A DNA stretch of 64,000 nt from Parasporobacterium paucivorans DSM 15970 (GTDB taxonomy: Bacteria; Bacillota; Clostridia; Lachnospirales; Lachnospiraceae), in contig NZ_FQYT01000002.1 in NCBI RefSeq assembly GCF_900141895.1, positions 124,001 through 188,000 of the forward strand. The letters run 5' to 3'. How positions within the stretch are numbered: the first letter of the stretch is position 1; every line of letters starts with the position of its first letter. Both the position numbers and the translations under genes were made by a program. The notes under the pieces were generated by a model. That model worked only from the letters and a program-made list of their open reading frames with translations, ran no database searches and had not been told where the DNA came from. Positions 34,003 through 44,106 of the stretch are shown piece by piece.

Positions 34003-37000
34003 TTACATATCAAACAAAGAAAGCTGATTCGTTGCTGGAAGACTGTTCAGGATACCCATCTGATCCATCAAATCTATAACCGTTTTACTTGCTTTGGTCC
34101 TATTCTTAAAATCATCTTTGGAGAGGAATGAAGCATGTTTTGCCGCGGCTTCCACTGCCTCCGCCGCTTTTTCTCCCAGACCTTCTACTGTGGACAAGGA
34201 TGGCATTAATTTTCCATCAATAATTTGAAAATCCTTAGCTTTTGCCCTGTAAATATCCAAAGGCTCAAAATCTATTCCTCTGGCATACATTTCCTGAACG
34301 ATCCTCAGTTCCTTGAAAGTATCTTCATCCTTATTGGTGAGTATTCCCAATTCGGCCTTCTTCTTGTATTCCGCAAAATAGTGATTGAATTTTTCCCTTC
34401 CACCGCACATAATTTCGTAATTAAATGCAGTAGCCCTGATGCTGAAATAAGCCGCATAATATGCCAACGGGTGAAAAACCTTGAAATAGGCAATGCGGAA
34501 AGCCATCATAACATACGCCGCCGCGTGGGCTTTTGGGAACATATAGGAAATCCGGTTGCAGGACCATATATACCAGTCCGGAACATCGTGGGCCAGCATC
34601 TCCGCTTCCCATTCAGGCTTGAGTCCCTTTCCTTTTCTCACCGCCTCCATGATAGTAAAGGCGAGCTCCGGATCCAGATTTTTCGTAATCAGATAGAGCA
34701 TGATATCATCCCTTGTACATATTGCCGTTGCAAGGGTTGCTTTGCCTTCCTTGATTACGGTCTGGGCATTGGACAGCCACACATTGGTCCCATGGGACAA
34801 CCCCGATATACGGACTAAGTCGGAAAAATTCTTAGGTTTCGTATCCAGAAGCATCTGGATAACGAAATCCGTACCGAATTCTGGTATTCCCAGAACTCCC
34901 AGCTTGCATCCGTCAATATCTTCCGGCCTTATTCCTAAAGCAGAGGTGTTTTCAAACAGGGATAGCACCTCCTTGTTGTCCAGCCTTATGTTTTTCGCAT
35001 CGATTCCGGTAAAAATCTCAAGTTTACGGATCATGGTTGGATCGTCGTGTCCAAGGATATCCAGTTTCAAAAGATTATGGTCAATGGAATGATAATCAAA
35101 ATGGGTTGTGATTGTCTTCGTCTCCATGTCATTGGCTGGCCTCTGCACAGGAGTGAATGAATTGATATTCTCACCATGAGGCATGACAATAATTCCTCCC
35201 GGATGCTGCCCGGTAGAACGTCTTACTCCCACACATCCGCTCAGAATCCTGGATATCTCGCATTTTCGCTTGATTATTCCTCTTTCTTCAAAATAGTTCT
35301 TCACGTAGCCATATGCCGTTTTATCCTGAAGGGTCGAAATGGTACCTGCACGGAATGTTTGTCCCTTCCCAAAAATCACCTCAGTGTACTCATGGGCTTT
35401 GCTCTGGTATTCACCGGAAAAGTTCAAGTCAATATCTGGTTCTTTGTTTCCCTTGAAGCCCAGGAAAGTTTCGAAAGGTATATCGAAACCGTCTTTATTC
35501 AATGGATGGCCGCAGTCAGGGCACAAACGATCTGGCATGTCACAGCCGGACGCTCCCTGGTACTGACTGACCAGATCTGAATCGAAGTCAGAAAAATGGC
35601 ATTGTGGACAATAATAATGGGGCGGCAGTGGATTAACTTCCGTAATGCCGGCCATTGTGGCCACAAAAGAGGATCCTACCGATCCTCTGGATCCCACCAG
35701 ATACCCATCCTCATTGGATTTCCATACCAGCTTTTGGGCAATGATATACATCACTGCAAAGCCGTTTGAAATAATGGATTCCAGTTCCCTCTCCAGCCTG
35801 GCCGTTACGATATCTGGAAGATTTTCTCCATACATTGAGTTGGCTTTGCGATAGCATATCTCCTTAAGCGTCTTATCCGAATCCGCTATGACCGGAGGGC
35901 ATTTGTCAGGACGTACCGGTTCAATATATTCAACCATATCCGCAATTAAATTTGTATTATCAATTACAACTTCTTTTGTTTTTTCTTCCCCTAAATAGGC
36001 GAATTCCTCCAACATTTCCTCCGTCGTCCTGAAGAACAGGGGCGGCTGCTCATCCGAATCCGCAAATTTTTTCCCGGACATGATGATTCTTCTGTATATC
36101 TCATCCTCCGGGTTCAGGAAATGATTGTCACAGGTTGCAACAACCGGTTTGTTGAATTCCTCTCCCAGCTTCACAATCTTTCTGTTGATTTCCATCAGAT
36201 CCTCGACGGAATGTACGCCAGTCTTTTCATCTCTTACCAGATATCCATTATTTCCTAACGGCTGTATTTCAAAATAATCGTAAAACTGTGCAAGCCTGCT
36301 TATGGTTGCCGTATCCTTGCCCATCAGGATGGCATCATAGAGCTCTCCCGAAGCACAGGCACTGCCGATAATCAACCCTTCTCTGTGTTTCAGCAACTCG
36401 CTTTTTGGGATCCGGGGCCGCATATGGAAATAATTAATATGCGATTTACTGATGAGTGTATATAAGTTTACCCGACCGACTTCATTCTTCGCAAGGATGA
36501 TTATGTGGTGGGTAGGCAGCTTTTTGATGGTAGAATCAAAAATTTCTCCTGCTGTATTCAACTGATCCAGGCGTTCTATCCCCTGCTTTTTAAGCCTGTT
36601 GATAAATTCAATGAATATCAGGGCTGTGCATCGGGCGTCATCCACTGCCCTGTGGTGATTATCCAGAGGTATATCAAGTGCCTTGGCAATATTATCCAAT
36701 TTATAGCGCTTCAGGTTAGGAAGGAGCATCCGGGCCAGCGCCACAGTATCCAGGGATGTATAGTCGTACCCAATCCCTCTTTTGGACGCCTTTTCTTTGA
36801 TGAATCCCGTATCAAATTCCGAATTGTGTGCAACCAGAACGGCTCCTTCACAGAATGCGAGAAATTCAGGAAGCACAATGTCGATATTCCTTGCTTCAGC
36901 CACCATAGAATCCGTGATGCCCGTCAGTTCCTCAATCCGGTAAGGAATCGGAATTCCCGGGTTCACAAAAGCACTATAATTATCTGTCACTACCCCCTTG

Positions 37001-38388
37001 GTCATCTTTACAGCACCGATCTCAATGATTTCATTTTTCTGGGCATTCAGTCCAGTTGTCTCTATGTCGAAAACAACATAAGTATCATCCAGAAACTGAT
37101 TGCGGGAATTCTGGACGATTTCAATCAGATCGTCGACAATATAACCCTCGATTCCATAAATCAGCTTGAAATCAAATTCTTTTTTCTGTTTTTTATAATC
37201 TGCCTTCAAGTCATTGTATACATGAAAAGCCTCCGTAAATCCCTGTGCTACACCGTGATCTGTTATAGCGACCGCTTTGTGTCCCCATTCAACGGCTGTG
37301 TGAATCAACTCCCTGATTTCAGTCATGCCGTCCATATCACTCATTTTTGTATGACAATGGAGCTCCACTCGTTTTTGCAGTGAAGTATCCATCCTTTTTT
37401 CGGTAAAATCATAGGATTTACGAATGCCGTACACAGAACCAATGGTCAGTTCGTTATCGAATTTGTCAATGCGGGTCGTTCCCTTAAGTCTGATGAACAT
37501 CCCTTTTTGGATACTTGATCCTATTTCTTCGGTCTGCTCAGGTTTCAGGAAAAGTTTGACGCTTATGCTGTCCGTAAAATCTGTAATTGTGAAAATCAGG
37601 ATTGTCTTCCCGGATTTGGTTTCTCTTTTATCCAGTTCGACAATCTTCCCGTCAACAATAACCTCTTCCATCTCAAAAACAACATCCTTAAGCGAAACGG
37701 ACTTCCCCTCAAAATCCCTTCCGTACAGGAGTCCGTCCGGCTGCTTCTTTTTCTTTTTGTTTTTTTCCGGATCTGCGATGGTTTTTTCCATCTTATCCTT
37801 ATCAGCAGCTGGGATTGAAACAGTTTCCGGTGCGAATGCAGCCTCCACAGGTTCCTGGGAAATGATTTCAATTTTGTTTGTCTTCGCAATATACACGACA
37901 TCTATGCTGATATCCAAACTGCACCTGCTGACCAATATTTCTTCCAGGATAGACTTAAGCTTTGTGGTTTTCTCTCTATGAATCAGACCGTCTTCCACAG
38001 TAATTTTAATACTGTTTTCACCAGAAATAATGATTTGCGAACTCTTTAATATGCTGTATCCGATTGTATTGGTGTTTTTGATTTCAAAAAAAACACTGTC
38101 CTTATACAGGCTCAGGACATCCCCCAGCGAATATCTGCCGGACATGTTGTATTTTTCAACAATTTCCACTTTAATAGCTGCATATCCGCATACCTGCTTA
38201 CGGATAGTCTCCTCCATTATGAATACCTTATCCTTAGGTATTGGTTTTTCATTCTCTATGTGCACACGAAGGGAACTCTTCGCCGAGGTTGTGGTCACCT
38301 TCTTAACCTCAACCTCCCTGAAGAGTCCGCCTAATTCATTATTTACTTCTAAAGTTGGAAAAACATCAAAAAACATAAAACGATTCAT
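34003..38388 (-). CDS. polC: DNA polymerase III PolC-type (Gram-positive replicase)
   Basis: 1461 residues, full PolC length. It is the high-fidelity replicative polymerase of Firmicutes. Domain order: N-terminal region, OB-fold (~230-330, FTITDFTDSISVKLFL), PHP domain (start RVELHCHTKMSDMDGM, ~335), interrupted by the 3'-5' exonuclease (~440-610: TYVVFDIETTGLNAQ, VAHNSEFDTGFI, HHRAVDDARCTALIF, DEDDh type), then PHP end, polymerase core and Zn-binding thumb (HYYCPQCHFSDFD...CPDCG). A polymerase catalytic aspartate pair is in KGNKEPDIDLNFSGEYQ. Last gene of the uppS-polC operon, 5 bp after ispG. The middle of the N-terminal domain has a lysine-rich linker. Confidence 0.98.
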   Translation of the reverse strand: MNRFMFFDVFPTLEVNNELGGLFREVEVKKVTTTSAKSSLRVHIENEKPIPKDKVFIMEETIRKQVCGYAAIKVEIVEKYNMSGRYSLGDVLSLYKDSVFFEIKNTNTIGYSILKSSQIIISGENSIKITVEDGLIHREKTTKLKSILEEILVSRCSLDISIDVVYIAKTNKIEIISQEPVEAAFAPETVSIPAADKDKMEKTIADPEKNKKKKKQPDGLLYGRDFEGKSVSLKDVVFEMEEVIVDGKIVELDKRETKSGKTILIFTITDFTDSISVKLFLKPEQTEEIGSSIQKGMFIRLKGTTRIDKFDNELTIGSVYGIRKSYDFTEKRMDTSLQKRVELHCHTKMSDMDGMTEIRELIHTAVEWGHKAVAITDHGVAQGFTEAFHVYNDLKADYKKQKKEFDFKLIYGIEGYIVDDLIEIVQNSRNQFLDDTYVVFDIETTGLNAQKNEIIEIGAVKMTKGVVTDNYSAFVNPGIPIPYRIEELTGITDSMVAEARNIDIVLPEFLAFCEGAVLVAHNSEFDTGFIKEKASKRGIGYDYTSLDTVALARMLLPNLKRYKLDNIAKALDIPLDNHHRAVDDARCTALIFIEFINRLKKQGIERLDQLNTAGEIFDSTIKKLPTHHIIILAKNEVGRVNLYTLISKSHINYFHMRPRIPKSELLKHREGLIIGSACASGELYDAILMGKDTATISRLAQFYDYFEIQPLGNNGYLVRDEKTGVHSVEDLMEINRKIVKLGEEFNKPVVATCDNHFLNPEDEIYRRIIMSGKKFADSDEQPPLFFRTTEEMLEEFAYLGEEKTKEVVIDNTNLIADMVEYIEPVRPDKCPPVIADSDKTLKEICYRKANSMYGENLPDIVTARLERELESIISNGFAVMYIIAQKLVWKSNEDGYLVGSRGSVGSSFVATMAGITEVNPLPPHYYCPQCHFSDFDSDLVSQYQGASGCDMPDRLCPDCGHPLNKDGFDIPFETFLGFKGNKEPDIDLNFSGEYQSKAHEYTEVIFGKGQTFRAGTISTLQDKTAYGYVKNYFEERGIIKRKCEISRILSGCVGVRRSTGQHPGGIIVMPHGENINSFTPVQRPANDMETKTITTHFDYHSIDHNLLKLDILGHDDPTMIRKLEIFTGIDAKNIRLDNKEVLSLFENTSALGIRPEDIDGCKLGVLGIPEFGTDFVIQMLLDTKPKNFSDLVRISGLSHGTNVWLSNAQTVIKEGKATLATAICTRDDIMLYLITKNLDPELAFTIMEAVRKGKGLKPEWEAEMLAHDVPDWYIWSCNRISYMFPKAHAAAYVMMAFRIAYFKVFHPLAYYAAYFSIRATAFNYEIMCGGREKFNHYFAEYKKKAELGILTNKDEDTFKELRIVQEMYARGIDFEPLDIYRAKAKDFQIIDGKLMPSLSTVEGLGEKAAEAVEAAAKHASFLSKDDFKNRTKASKTVIDLMDQMGILNSLPATNQLSLFDM

Positions 38389-38393
38389 AGCGA

Positions 38394-39455
38394 TTACTCC
38401 TGATGACCCCAGTTATCCAATTCTTCCTTTAAGGCATTCAATAATTCGTCCTCAGCAACCGTCCGGATGACTTCCCCTTTACGTATCAGGATTCCGGATC
38501 CCTTTCCGCCGGCTACCCCTAAATCCGCTTCTTTAGCTTCTCCCGGTCCATTCACCACACAGCCCATTACAGCCAGGTCGATATCAAGGTCGTATCTGGC
38601 TGCAAGATCTTCTACCTTGTTGGCCAGATCGATAAGATTTATCTGCGTCCTTCCACAGGTAGGGCAGGAAATAATATTTATCCCTCCTTTACGAAGACCC
38701 AGGGTTTTCAGGATAATCTTTCCCGCACGGATTTCCTCCGCCGGATCTCCCGTCAAAGATACCCTGATCGTGTCTCCTATGCCCTCATTAAGGATTATCC
38801 CCAGTCCTACGGCTGATTTAATGCTTCCGGTCCGCACAGTGCCCGATTCTGTGATGCCAATATGCAATGGATACTTGGTCTTTTTTGCTATAAGCTTATG
38901 TGCCTCATAACTCATAAGGACATTGGAGGACTTGATACTTATTACAATGTTATCATATCCCGTATCCTCTATAATCCCAGCCTTTGCTAAAGCACTTTCC
39001 ACAAGACCCTGGGGCGTTACTCCCTTGTATTTTTCTACCAGTTCCTTTTCCAGAGAACCGCTGTTGACGCCCACTCGTATTGGAATATTTCTTTCCCTGG
39101 CGGCGGCCACAACAGAAAGAAGTTTGTCCGTTCCGCCGATATTTCCCGGATTTATTCTGATTTTATCGACACCGTTTTCAATAGCTTGAACAGCAAGACG
39201 GGCATCAAAATGGATGTCAGCCACCAATGGAATGTGTATTTCTTTTTTAATGTCGCGGATAGCAATAGCGGCCTCTTTGGAAGCAACTGCCACACGTATG
39301 ATGTCGCATCCTTCCTTTTCCAGGATGAATATCTGTTCAACCGTCTCCCGGACGTTTTCCGTCTTTGTATTGCACATGGACTGAACGAGTACCGGACTTC
39401 CTCCGCCGATTACTTTATTTCCAATCTGAACTTTTTTGGTCTGTTCTCTATGCAT
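38394..39455 (-). CDS. ispG: 4-hydroxy-3-methylbut-2-enyl diphosphate synthase (flavodoxin)
   Basis: 353 residues from ATG at 39455, preceded by GGAGG at 5 nt; the two codons further upstream overlap that ribosome site. IspG (GcpE) converts MEcPP to HMBPP in the MEP isoprenoid pathway, using a [4Fe-4S] cluster. The cluster cysteines are in IISCPTCGRTQINL and AVMGCVVNGPGEAKEAD; the TIM barrel begins with GGGSPVLVQSMCNTKTEN. It sits with dxr, uppS and cdsA: isoprenoid precursor, undecaprenyl diphosphate and phospholipid synthesis in one operon. Confidence 0.97.
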   Translation of the reverse strand: MHREQTKKVQIGNKVIGGGSPVLVQSMCNTKTENVRETVEQIFILEKEGCDIIRVAVASKEAAIAIRDIKKEIHIPLVADIHFDARLAVQAIENGVDKIRINPGNIGGTDKLLSVVAAARERNIPIRVGVNSGSLEKELVEKYKGVTPQGLVESALAKAGIIEDTGYDNIVISIKSSNVLMSYEAHKLIAKKTKYPLHIGITESGTVRTGSIKSAVGLGIILNEGIGDTIRVSLTGDPAEEIRAGKIILKTLGLRKGGINIISCPTCGRTQINLIDLANKVEDLAARYDLDIDLAVMGCVVNGPGEAKEADLGVAGGKGSGILIRKGEVIRTVAEDELLNALKEELDNWGHQE

Positions 39456-39466
39456 CGCAACCTCCA

Positions 39467-40753
39467 TCAAAGCTTCTTTAGATCATTAAATATAATAAAA
39501 ACCATCAACGCCATCAGCAGTATCATTCCGATAAAGTGAACCAGGCCTTCTTTCTCTTTAGGTATTGGTTTTCTTCTGATTCCCTCTAAAACAAGGAAAA
39601 ACAGCCTTCCACCATCGAGCGCCGGAAACGGAATAAGATTTATCACACCCAGATTAGTACTAAGCATTATGGTTAGATTTGCCATACTCATTATGGTCAT
39701 CAGGGCACCATATTGCAAACTTTCAGAATAAGTGTCCCCAATGATGCCTACAATACCAACCGGTCCTGATATGTCATCTGCCGAGACATGGCCGCTTACC
39801 ATAAGCACCAGGCTTCGGAATACGGTTTCAATCTGGTAGGTGAGTTCAAAAAAGCTGTATTTCATAACGCCCCATGGAGAAGTTTTTTCCCGCATAAGGT
39901 TATACGCAAACCCTAGTTCATAGTAGGTGCTCATCTCCGGGATAACGCTGACCTGAAAAGATTTTCCGTTCCTTTCAAGGGTAATCGCCAGAGCTTCTCC
40001 GGCACCCATATCAAGTCCCTGCAAATATTCACCTAACTGAATTCCATTTTCAATTACCGTTCCATTTACAGATGTAATGATATCCCCGGTATTTACACCG
40101 GCTTCCTTCATTGCACCGCCCTCAACAACCTCGGATATCTGGGCCGGCGCGTCCGTGGAATAATACCGGATGCCTACCGCATACTTGCTGACTGCTTTTG
40201 GCAGAAACGAGGCCGTGCTTTCTTTCCCGTTTCTTTCGTATGTAATGTCTATGGATTTATCCGAAGCAGGATTGATATATTCTTCAAGGAATATTTCACG
40301 GCCAAAGTGCACGGAGCGGTCGTTGAAGGATGTGATTGTATCCCCCTCTCTGATGCCCGTCTCGTAAACAGGAGCTTCCGGGTCGACCGCCGTAACCCTG
40401 GACGGATCATACCCTACCAAACCAATCACGATGAGGGCTAGGACAAAGGCCAGAAGAAAATTAAAAACCGGTCCGGCCACAATAACTGATATTCTGGCCC
40501 ACACGGACTTCTTGTTAAAAGACCTTTCACTTTCGAGGTCCTCATCCTCTCCAAGCATAGCACAGGAACCTCCAAAGGGCAGGAGTTTCAGAGAGTACTT
40601 CGTCTCGCCTTTCGTGAAACTGAAAAGCCTCGGTCCCATACCCAGGGAAAACTCTACCACAAGGATGTCATTTTTTTTTGCCAGGAGAAAATGTCCCAGT
40701 TCATGTATGATGATTAAAATACTGAATACGATTAATGCAATAATAATTTTCAT
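39467..40753 (-). CDS. rseP: RIP metalloprotease RseP (site-2 protease)
   Basis: 428 residues from the ATG at 40753, which begins the first membrane helix MKIIIALIVFSILIIIHELGH; the longer frame overlaps dxr. HELGH in the first helix and the later NLIPFPALDGGRLFF motif (metal ligand D) define a site-2 protease. The middle contains PDZ-type sequence (VVEGGAMKEAGVNTGDIITSVNG). It cleaves membrane-embedded anti-sigma factors and signal-peptide remnants. It is 4 bp after dxr and 11 bp before ispG, the usual dxr-rseP-ispG order in Firmicutes. Confidence 0.95.
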   Translation of the reverse strand: MKIIIALIVFSILIIIHELGHFLLAKKNDILVVEFSLGMGPRLFSFTKGETKYSLKLLPFGGSCAMLGEDEDLESERSFNKKSVWARISVIVAGPVFNFLLAFVLALIVIGLVGYDPSRVTAVDPEAPVYETGIREGDTITSFNDRSVHFGREIFLEEYINPASDKSIDITYERNGKESTASFLPKAVSKYAVGIRYYSTDAPAQISEVVEGGAMKEAGVNTGDIITSVNGTVIENGIQLGEYLQGLDMGAGEALAITLERNGKSFQVSVIPEMSTYYELGFAYNLMREKTSPWGVMKYSFFELTYQIETVFRSLVLMVSGHVSADDISGPVGIVGIIGDTYSESLQYGALMTIMSMANLTIMLSTNLGVINLIPFPALDGGRLFFLVLEGIRRKPIPKEKEGLVHFIGMILLMALMVFIIFNDLKKL

Positions 40754-40757
40754 TTTA

Positions 40758-41897
40758 TCATCTACTTTCGATTCTATAATAGGTGTCTGTTTCTGTCTGT
40801 AATATTTCTTCCACGGAAGGATTTCCGATAACCTTATGCCCATCCATTGCAAGGCTTATTATTTCAGCTATATCTAAAAAGCGGATCTCGTTATCAAGAA
40901 ATTTCCTTACTGCATATTCATTTGCGGCATTATAAACGGTCGGCATGGTTCCTCCCGCAGCCGATGCGTCATAGGCCAGTTTAAGACCGGGGAAATTTTT
41001 CAAGTCAGGTGCCTCAAAGGTAAAATTTTTTATCGCAGCAAAATCCAGCCTATCCCCGTCCAGGTATCTCCGCTCCGGGTAAAAGAGAGCGTACTGTATG
41101 GGCAGCTTCATATCCGGGCAGCCCAATTGGGCAATTATTGCACCATCCACGAATTCGACCATGGAATGAATGATGCTCTGGGGATGTACAATGACTTCCA
41201 CTTTTTCAAGGGGAACGTCAAAAAGCCATTTGGCTTCCATTACCTCAAGGCCTTTATTGACAAGGGTTGCCGAATCAATAGTGATTTTCCTGCCCATGCT
41301 CCAGTTAGGATGTTTCAAGGCATCTTCCGGTCGAATGCCCTGCATCTGCTCTCTGGTAAGCCCTCTGAACGGTCCCCCTGAAGCAGTAAGAATAATCCTG
41401 CTTATATTTTCGGAATCTTCTCCGTTGAGGGACTGGAAAATGGCGCTATGCTCACTGTCAACTGGCAGAATTCTGACCCCGCATTGCTTTGCAAGAGGCA
41501 TGATGAGGTGGCCGGCCGTTACAAGTGTTTCCTTGTTTGCGAGGGCAATATCCTTCCCCGCTTTTATGGCTTCGATTGTAGGCTGGATACCAATCATGCC
41601 CACCATGGCTGTCAGGACAATATCTGCGTCTTTATGGCAGGCCGTTTCAATCAGTCCATCCATTCCTGAAAACACCGCAGTATCTGTATCTTTGATTTTT
41701 ATCCTGAGTTCATCCGCTTTTTCGCGATTATACACGCATACAACAGCCGGCCTAAATTCCCGGATCTGTGCTTCCAGGCTTGCTATATCGGAACCTGCTG
41801 CCAGGGCGGTAACCTTCAGTTCAGGATTTCTCCTAACAATTTCAAGCGTCTGGGTGCCAATGGAACCAGTCGAGCCCAAAACAGATAGTCTTTTCAT
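40758..41897 (-). CDS. dxr: 1-deoxy-D-xylulose 5-phosphate reductoisomerase
   Basis: 379 residues, normal length. Second step of the MEP pathway, converting DXP to MEP with NADPH. NADPH loop GSTGSIGTQTLEIV at the start, NKETLVTAGHL, metal and substrate sites ILPVDSEHSAIFQSL and LTASGGPFRG, HPNWSMGRKITIDSATLVNKGLE, and C-terminal AANEYAVRKFL. It is preceded by cdsA (25 bp). Confidence 0.98.
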   Translation of the reverse strand: MKRLSVLGSTGSIGTQTLEIVRRNPELKVTALAAGSDIASLEAQIREFRPAVVCVYNREKADELRIKIKDTDTAVFSGMDGLIETACHKDADIVLTAMVGMIGIQPTIEAIKAGKDIALANKETLVTAGHLIMPLAKQCGVRILPVDSEHSAIFQSLNGEDSENISRIILTASGGPFRGLTREQMQGIRPEDALKHPNWSMGRKITIDSATLVNKGLEVMEAKWLFDVPLEKVEVIVHPQSIIHSMVEFVDGAIIAQLGCPDMKLPIQYALFYPERRYLDGDRLDFAAIKNFTFEAPDLKNFPGLKLAYDASAAGGTMPTVYNAANEYAVRKFLDNEIRFLDIAEIISLAMDGHKVIGNPSVEEILQTETDTYYRIESR

Positions 41898-41922
41898 AAT
41901 GAATTCCCTCCCGGATAATAAT

Positions 41923-42741
41923 TCAGACGTACATTATCAGGTAATAAATGACGGGTGCTGCAAATATTATGCTGTCAAACCGGTCCAGTATCCCGCCATG
42001 CCCGGGGATCAACCTGCCATAATCCTTGATTTCATAATTACGTTTGATGCCGGAGGCGGCCAGATCCCCGATCTGGGATATGACGGCTGCACCGGCACAA
42101 ATCAGCCCCGTCATAACAGGCGAAACCGATATATGCTCCTTAAAGATAAGACAGTAGACTATTCCCAGAATTCCAGAGGCGACTACACCTCCGACTGCAC
42201 CTTCCACGGACTTCTTGGGACTGAGTACCGGTGCAAGCTTGTGTTTTCCGAATATCATTCCAACGAGATAAGCAAAAGTGTCTGATCCCCAGGAACCCAG
42301 AATAATCAGCCAGACCAGATACGTTCCTTCTGACTGGATTCTCAGCTTGTAGATAAAGGATATCATGACGGCTACGTAAAGGATTCCGAAAAAGGCCAGG
42401 AAAATCTGGTCAGCATGGTATTCAGAAAACCGGAAAACAAAAATCACCATCATAACGACCATGGAGGCTACAAGGAGAAGGATGATATAGTTTTCATTTC
42501 CGGACTTGACAAGCAGATAATATGCGGCAGCGGCAGCATATCCGGCTATTCCAAGAATCTTCTTGGCAAATCCCAGAACATTATACAGCTCGTGCAGCCC
42601 AATGATGGAAATCACGAAACAGAATCCCAGCAGCAGGTTACCCCCGCCTATAATCGTTCCCAGAATAATCAAGACTAAAATAATGCCGCTTACAAGTCTT
42701 GTATAAAAGGATTTATTTTTCAGGCTATTTAGTGACATCAT
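41923..42741 (-). CDS. cdsA: Phosphatidate cytidylyltransferase
   Basis: 272 residues, eight predicted membrane helices. CdsA makes CDP-diacylglycerol for phospholipids. The family signature is visible near the C-terminus: SGIKRNYEIKDYGRLIPGHGG. The first ATG overlaps uppS by 17 bp; the next codon is also ATG and has better spacing (8 nt) from GGAGG, so the true start may be 42738. Confidence 0.96.
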   Translation of the reverse strand: MMSLNSLKNKSFYTRLVSGIILVLIILGTIIGGGNLLLGFCFVISIIGLHELYNVLGFAKKILGIAGYAAAAAYYLLVKSGNENYIILLLVASMVVMMVIFVFRFSEYHADQIFLAFFGILYVAVMISFIYKLRIQSEGTYLVWLIILGSWGSDTFAYLVGMIFGKHKLAPVLSPKKSVEGAVGGVVASGILGIVYCLIFKEHISVSPVMTGLICAGAAVISQIGDLAASGIKRNYEIKDYGRLIPGHGGILDRFDSIIFAAPVIYYLIMYV

Positions 42742-43450
42742 TTATTCCTCCAAACCTTCTGTCCCTTTTGTTGAAGCTGACAATCGCTTTGAGCAGCTCT
42801 TTTTTATCAAAATCCGGCCATAGGACATCGGTAAAATAAAATTCTGCATAAGCCAGCTGCCATATAAGGAAATTGGACAGTCTTTCTTCCCCGCTGGTTC
42901 GAATAAGCAGATCCGGGTCAGGAATTTGAGCCGTATCCAGATACCTGGAAAAGGTTTCATCATCCACTTCCTTTATCCTGCCTTCCGGTTCGGAAAGAAT
43001 CCGGTTGATAGCCCGGATTATTTCATCCCTTCCTCCATAGTTTAATGCTATGGTAAAATTCAACCCGGTATTCCGGGATGAATCCTCTTCCAGCACTTCA
43101 ATCATTTTCTTTATATCTTCATCCAGTCTGCTTCTGTCCCCTATAACACGTACAACCATGTTGTTTTTTCTGGATTTCTCAATACTGTCTTTCAGATAGC
43201 TGCGCATCAGCTCCATGATGGATCCGACCTCGTCAGCCGGACGATTCCAGTTTTCGGTAGAGAATGCATAAACCGTCAGATATTCAATCCCAGCATCATA
43301 TGCTGCCCTGCAAATAGTCTCTACGTTTCTGGCCCCGGCTATGTGCCCGAAATTTCTTGGCATAAAGCGTTTTTTTGCCCAACGTCCATTTCCGTCAAGA
43401 ATGATGGCAACGTGTCGTGGAATCTTCATATTTTCAATATCAACACTCAT
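42725..43450 (-). CDS. uppS: Undecaprenyl diphosphate synthase (isoprenyl transferase)
   Basis: 241 residues. It condenses FPP with eight IPP units to make the C55 carrier for wall synthesis. Catalytic ILDGNGRWAKKRFMPR (aspartate and phosphate-binding), VYAFSTENWNRP and RTSGEERLSNFLIWQ are all present. It follows a terminator after frr and probably depends on read-through or an internal promoter not visible in the 69-bp gap. It is the first gene of the uppS-cdsA-dxr-rseP-ispG-polC run. Confidence 0.98.
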   Translation of the reverse strand: MSVDIENMKIPRHVAIILDGNGRWAKKRFMPRNFGHIAGARNVETICRAAYDAGIEYLTVYAFSTENWNRPADEVGSIMELMRSYLKDSIEKSRKNNMVVRVIGDRSRLDEDIKKMIEVLEEDSSRNTGLNFTIALNYGGRDEIIRAINRILSEPEGRIKEVDDETFSRYLDTAQIPDPDLLIRTSGEERLSNFLIWQLAYAEFYFTDVLWPDFDKKELLKAIVSFNKRDRRFGGINDVTK

Positions 43451-43472
43451 TTTGATTCTCCTCTGGTCACTA

Positions 43473-43505
43473 TTAAAAATAAGGGCATAAACAATCTTAT
43501 GCCCT
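43473..43505 (-). terminator. Terminator between frr and uppS
   Basis: AGGGCATAA (43482-43490 on plus) and TTATGCCCT (43497-43505) form a 9-bp stem with a 6-nt loop, followed on minus by TATTTTTAATA. It lies 15 bp after the frr stop. There is little room for a uppS promoter after it, so it may only partly terminate. Confidence 0.75.
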
Positions 43506-43519
43506 CTGCATATATATTA

Positions 43520-44074
43520 TTATACAGTAAGTATTTCCTTGGATTTCGTCTCCGCTGCTTTATCAACGGATACGATGTATTTATCCGTGATTTTCTGAAC
43601 CTTTTCTTCCAGTTCTTTAAAGTTGTCATCTGAAAGTTCTCCGGCTTTGTTTTTCTTCTTGGATTTATCATTTGCATCTCTTCGTATATTCCGGATTGCA
43701 ACTTTCGCCTCTTCGGCTTTTTTCTTAATGTCCTTTACAAGGTCTTTTCTTCTTTCCTCTGTCAGTTCGGGAAAGGAGAGGCGGATTGTTTTTCCGTCGT
43801 TCGTCGGAGTAAGTCCTAAGTCGGAAGTAAGGATTGCCTTTTCAATGACTTTTATCATGCTGCCTTCCCAAGGCTGGATCTGAATCATTCTGGGTTCTGG
43901 TACGGATACGTTGGCCACCTGCTGGATTGCGGTAGGCGTTCCATAATAATCCACCTTAATCTTATCCAGTACATGGGGGTTCGCCCTGCCTGCACGGATA
44001 GATCCGAATTCTGCCATAAGGTTTTCAACACTTTTCTCCATTTTTGATTCAAGCTGTAATAAAATCTCTTCCAT
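43520..44074 (-). CDS. frr: Ribosome recycling factor
   Basis: 184 residues. Releases ribosomes after termination together with EF-G. FGSIRAGRANPHVLDKIKVDYYGT and IQPWEGSMIKVIEKAI are conserved; the C-terminal three-helix bundle ends DKAAETKSKEILTV. It follows pyrH by 32 bp, the standard pyrH-frr pair. Confidence 0.98.
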   Translation of the reverse strand: MEEILLQLESKMEKSVENLMAEFGSIRAGRANPHVLDKIKVDYYGTPTAIQQVANVSVPEPRMIQIQPWEGSMIKVIEKAILTSDLGLTPTNDGKTIRLSFPELTEERRKDLVKDIKKKAEEAKVAIRNIRRDANDKSKKKNKAGELSDDNFKELEEKVQKITDKYIVSVDKAAETKSKEILTV

Positions 44075-44106
44075 AATTATCTTTCATCCTTCCCACTAAG
44101 TTAAAT

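Noticed and set aside
36505-37383. 292-aa open frame on the plus strand
   Set aside because: Antisense to the exonuclease/PHP part of polC; codons mirror the polC frame.
41170-42285. 371-aa open frame on the plus strand
   Set aside because: Runs antisense through dxr and cdsA, both clearly real; no domain and no ribosome site.
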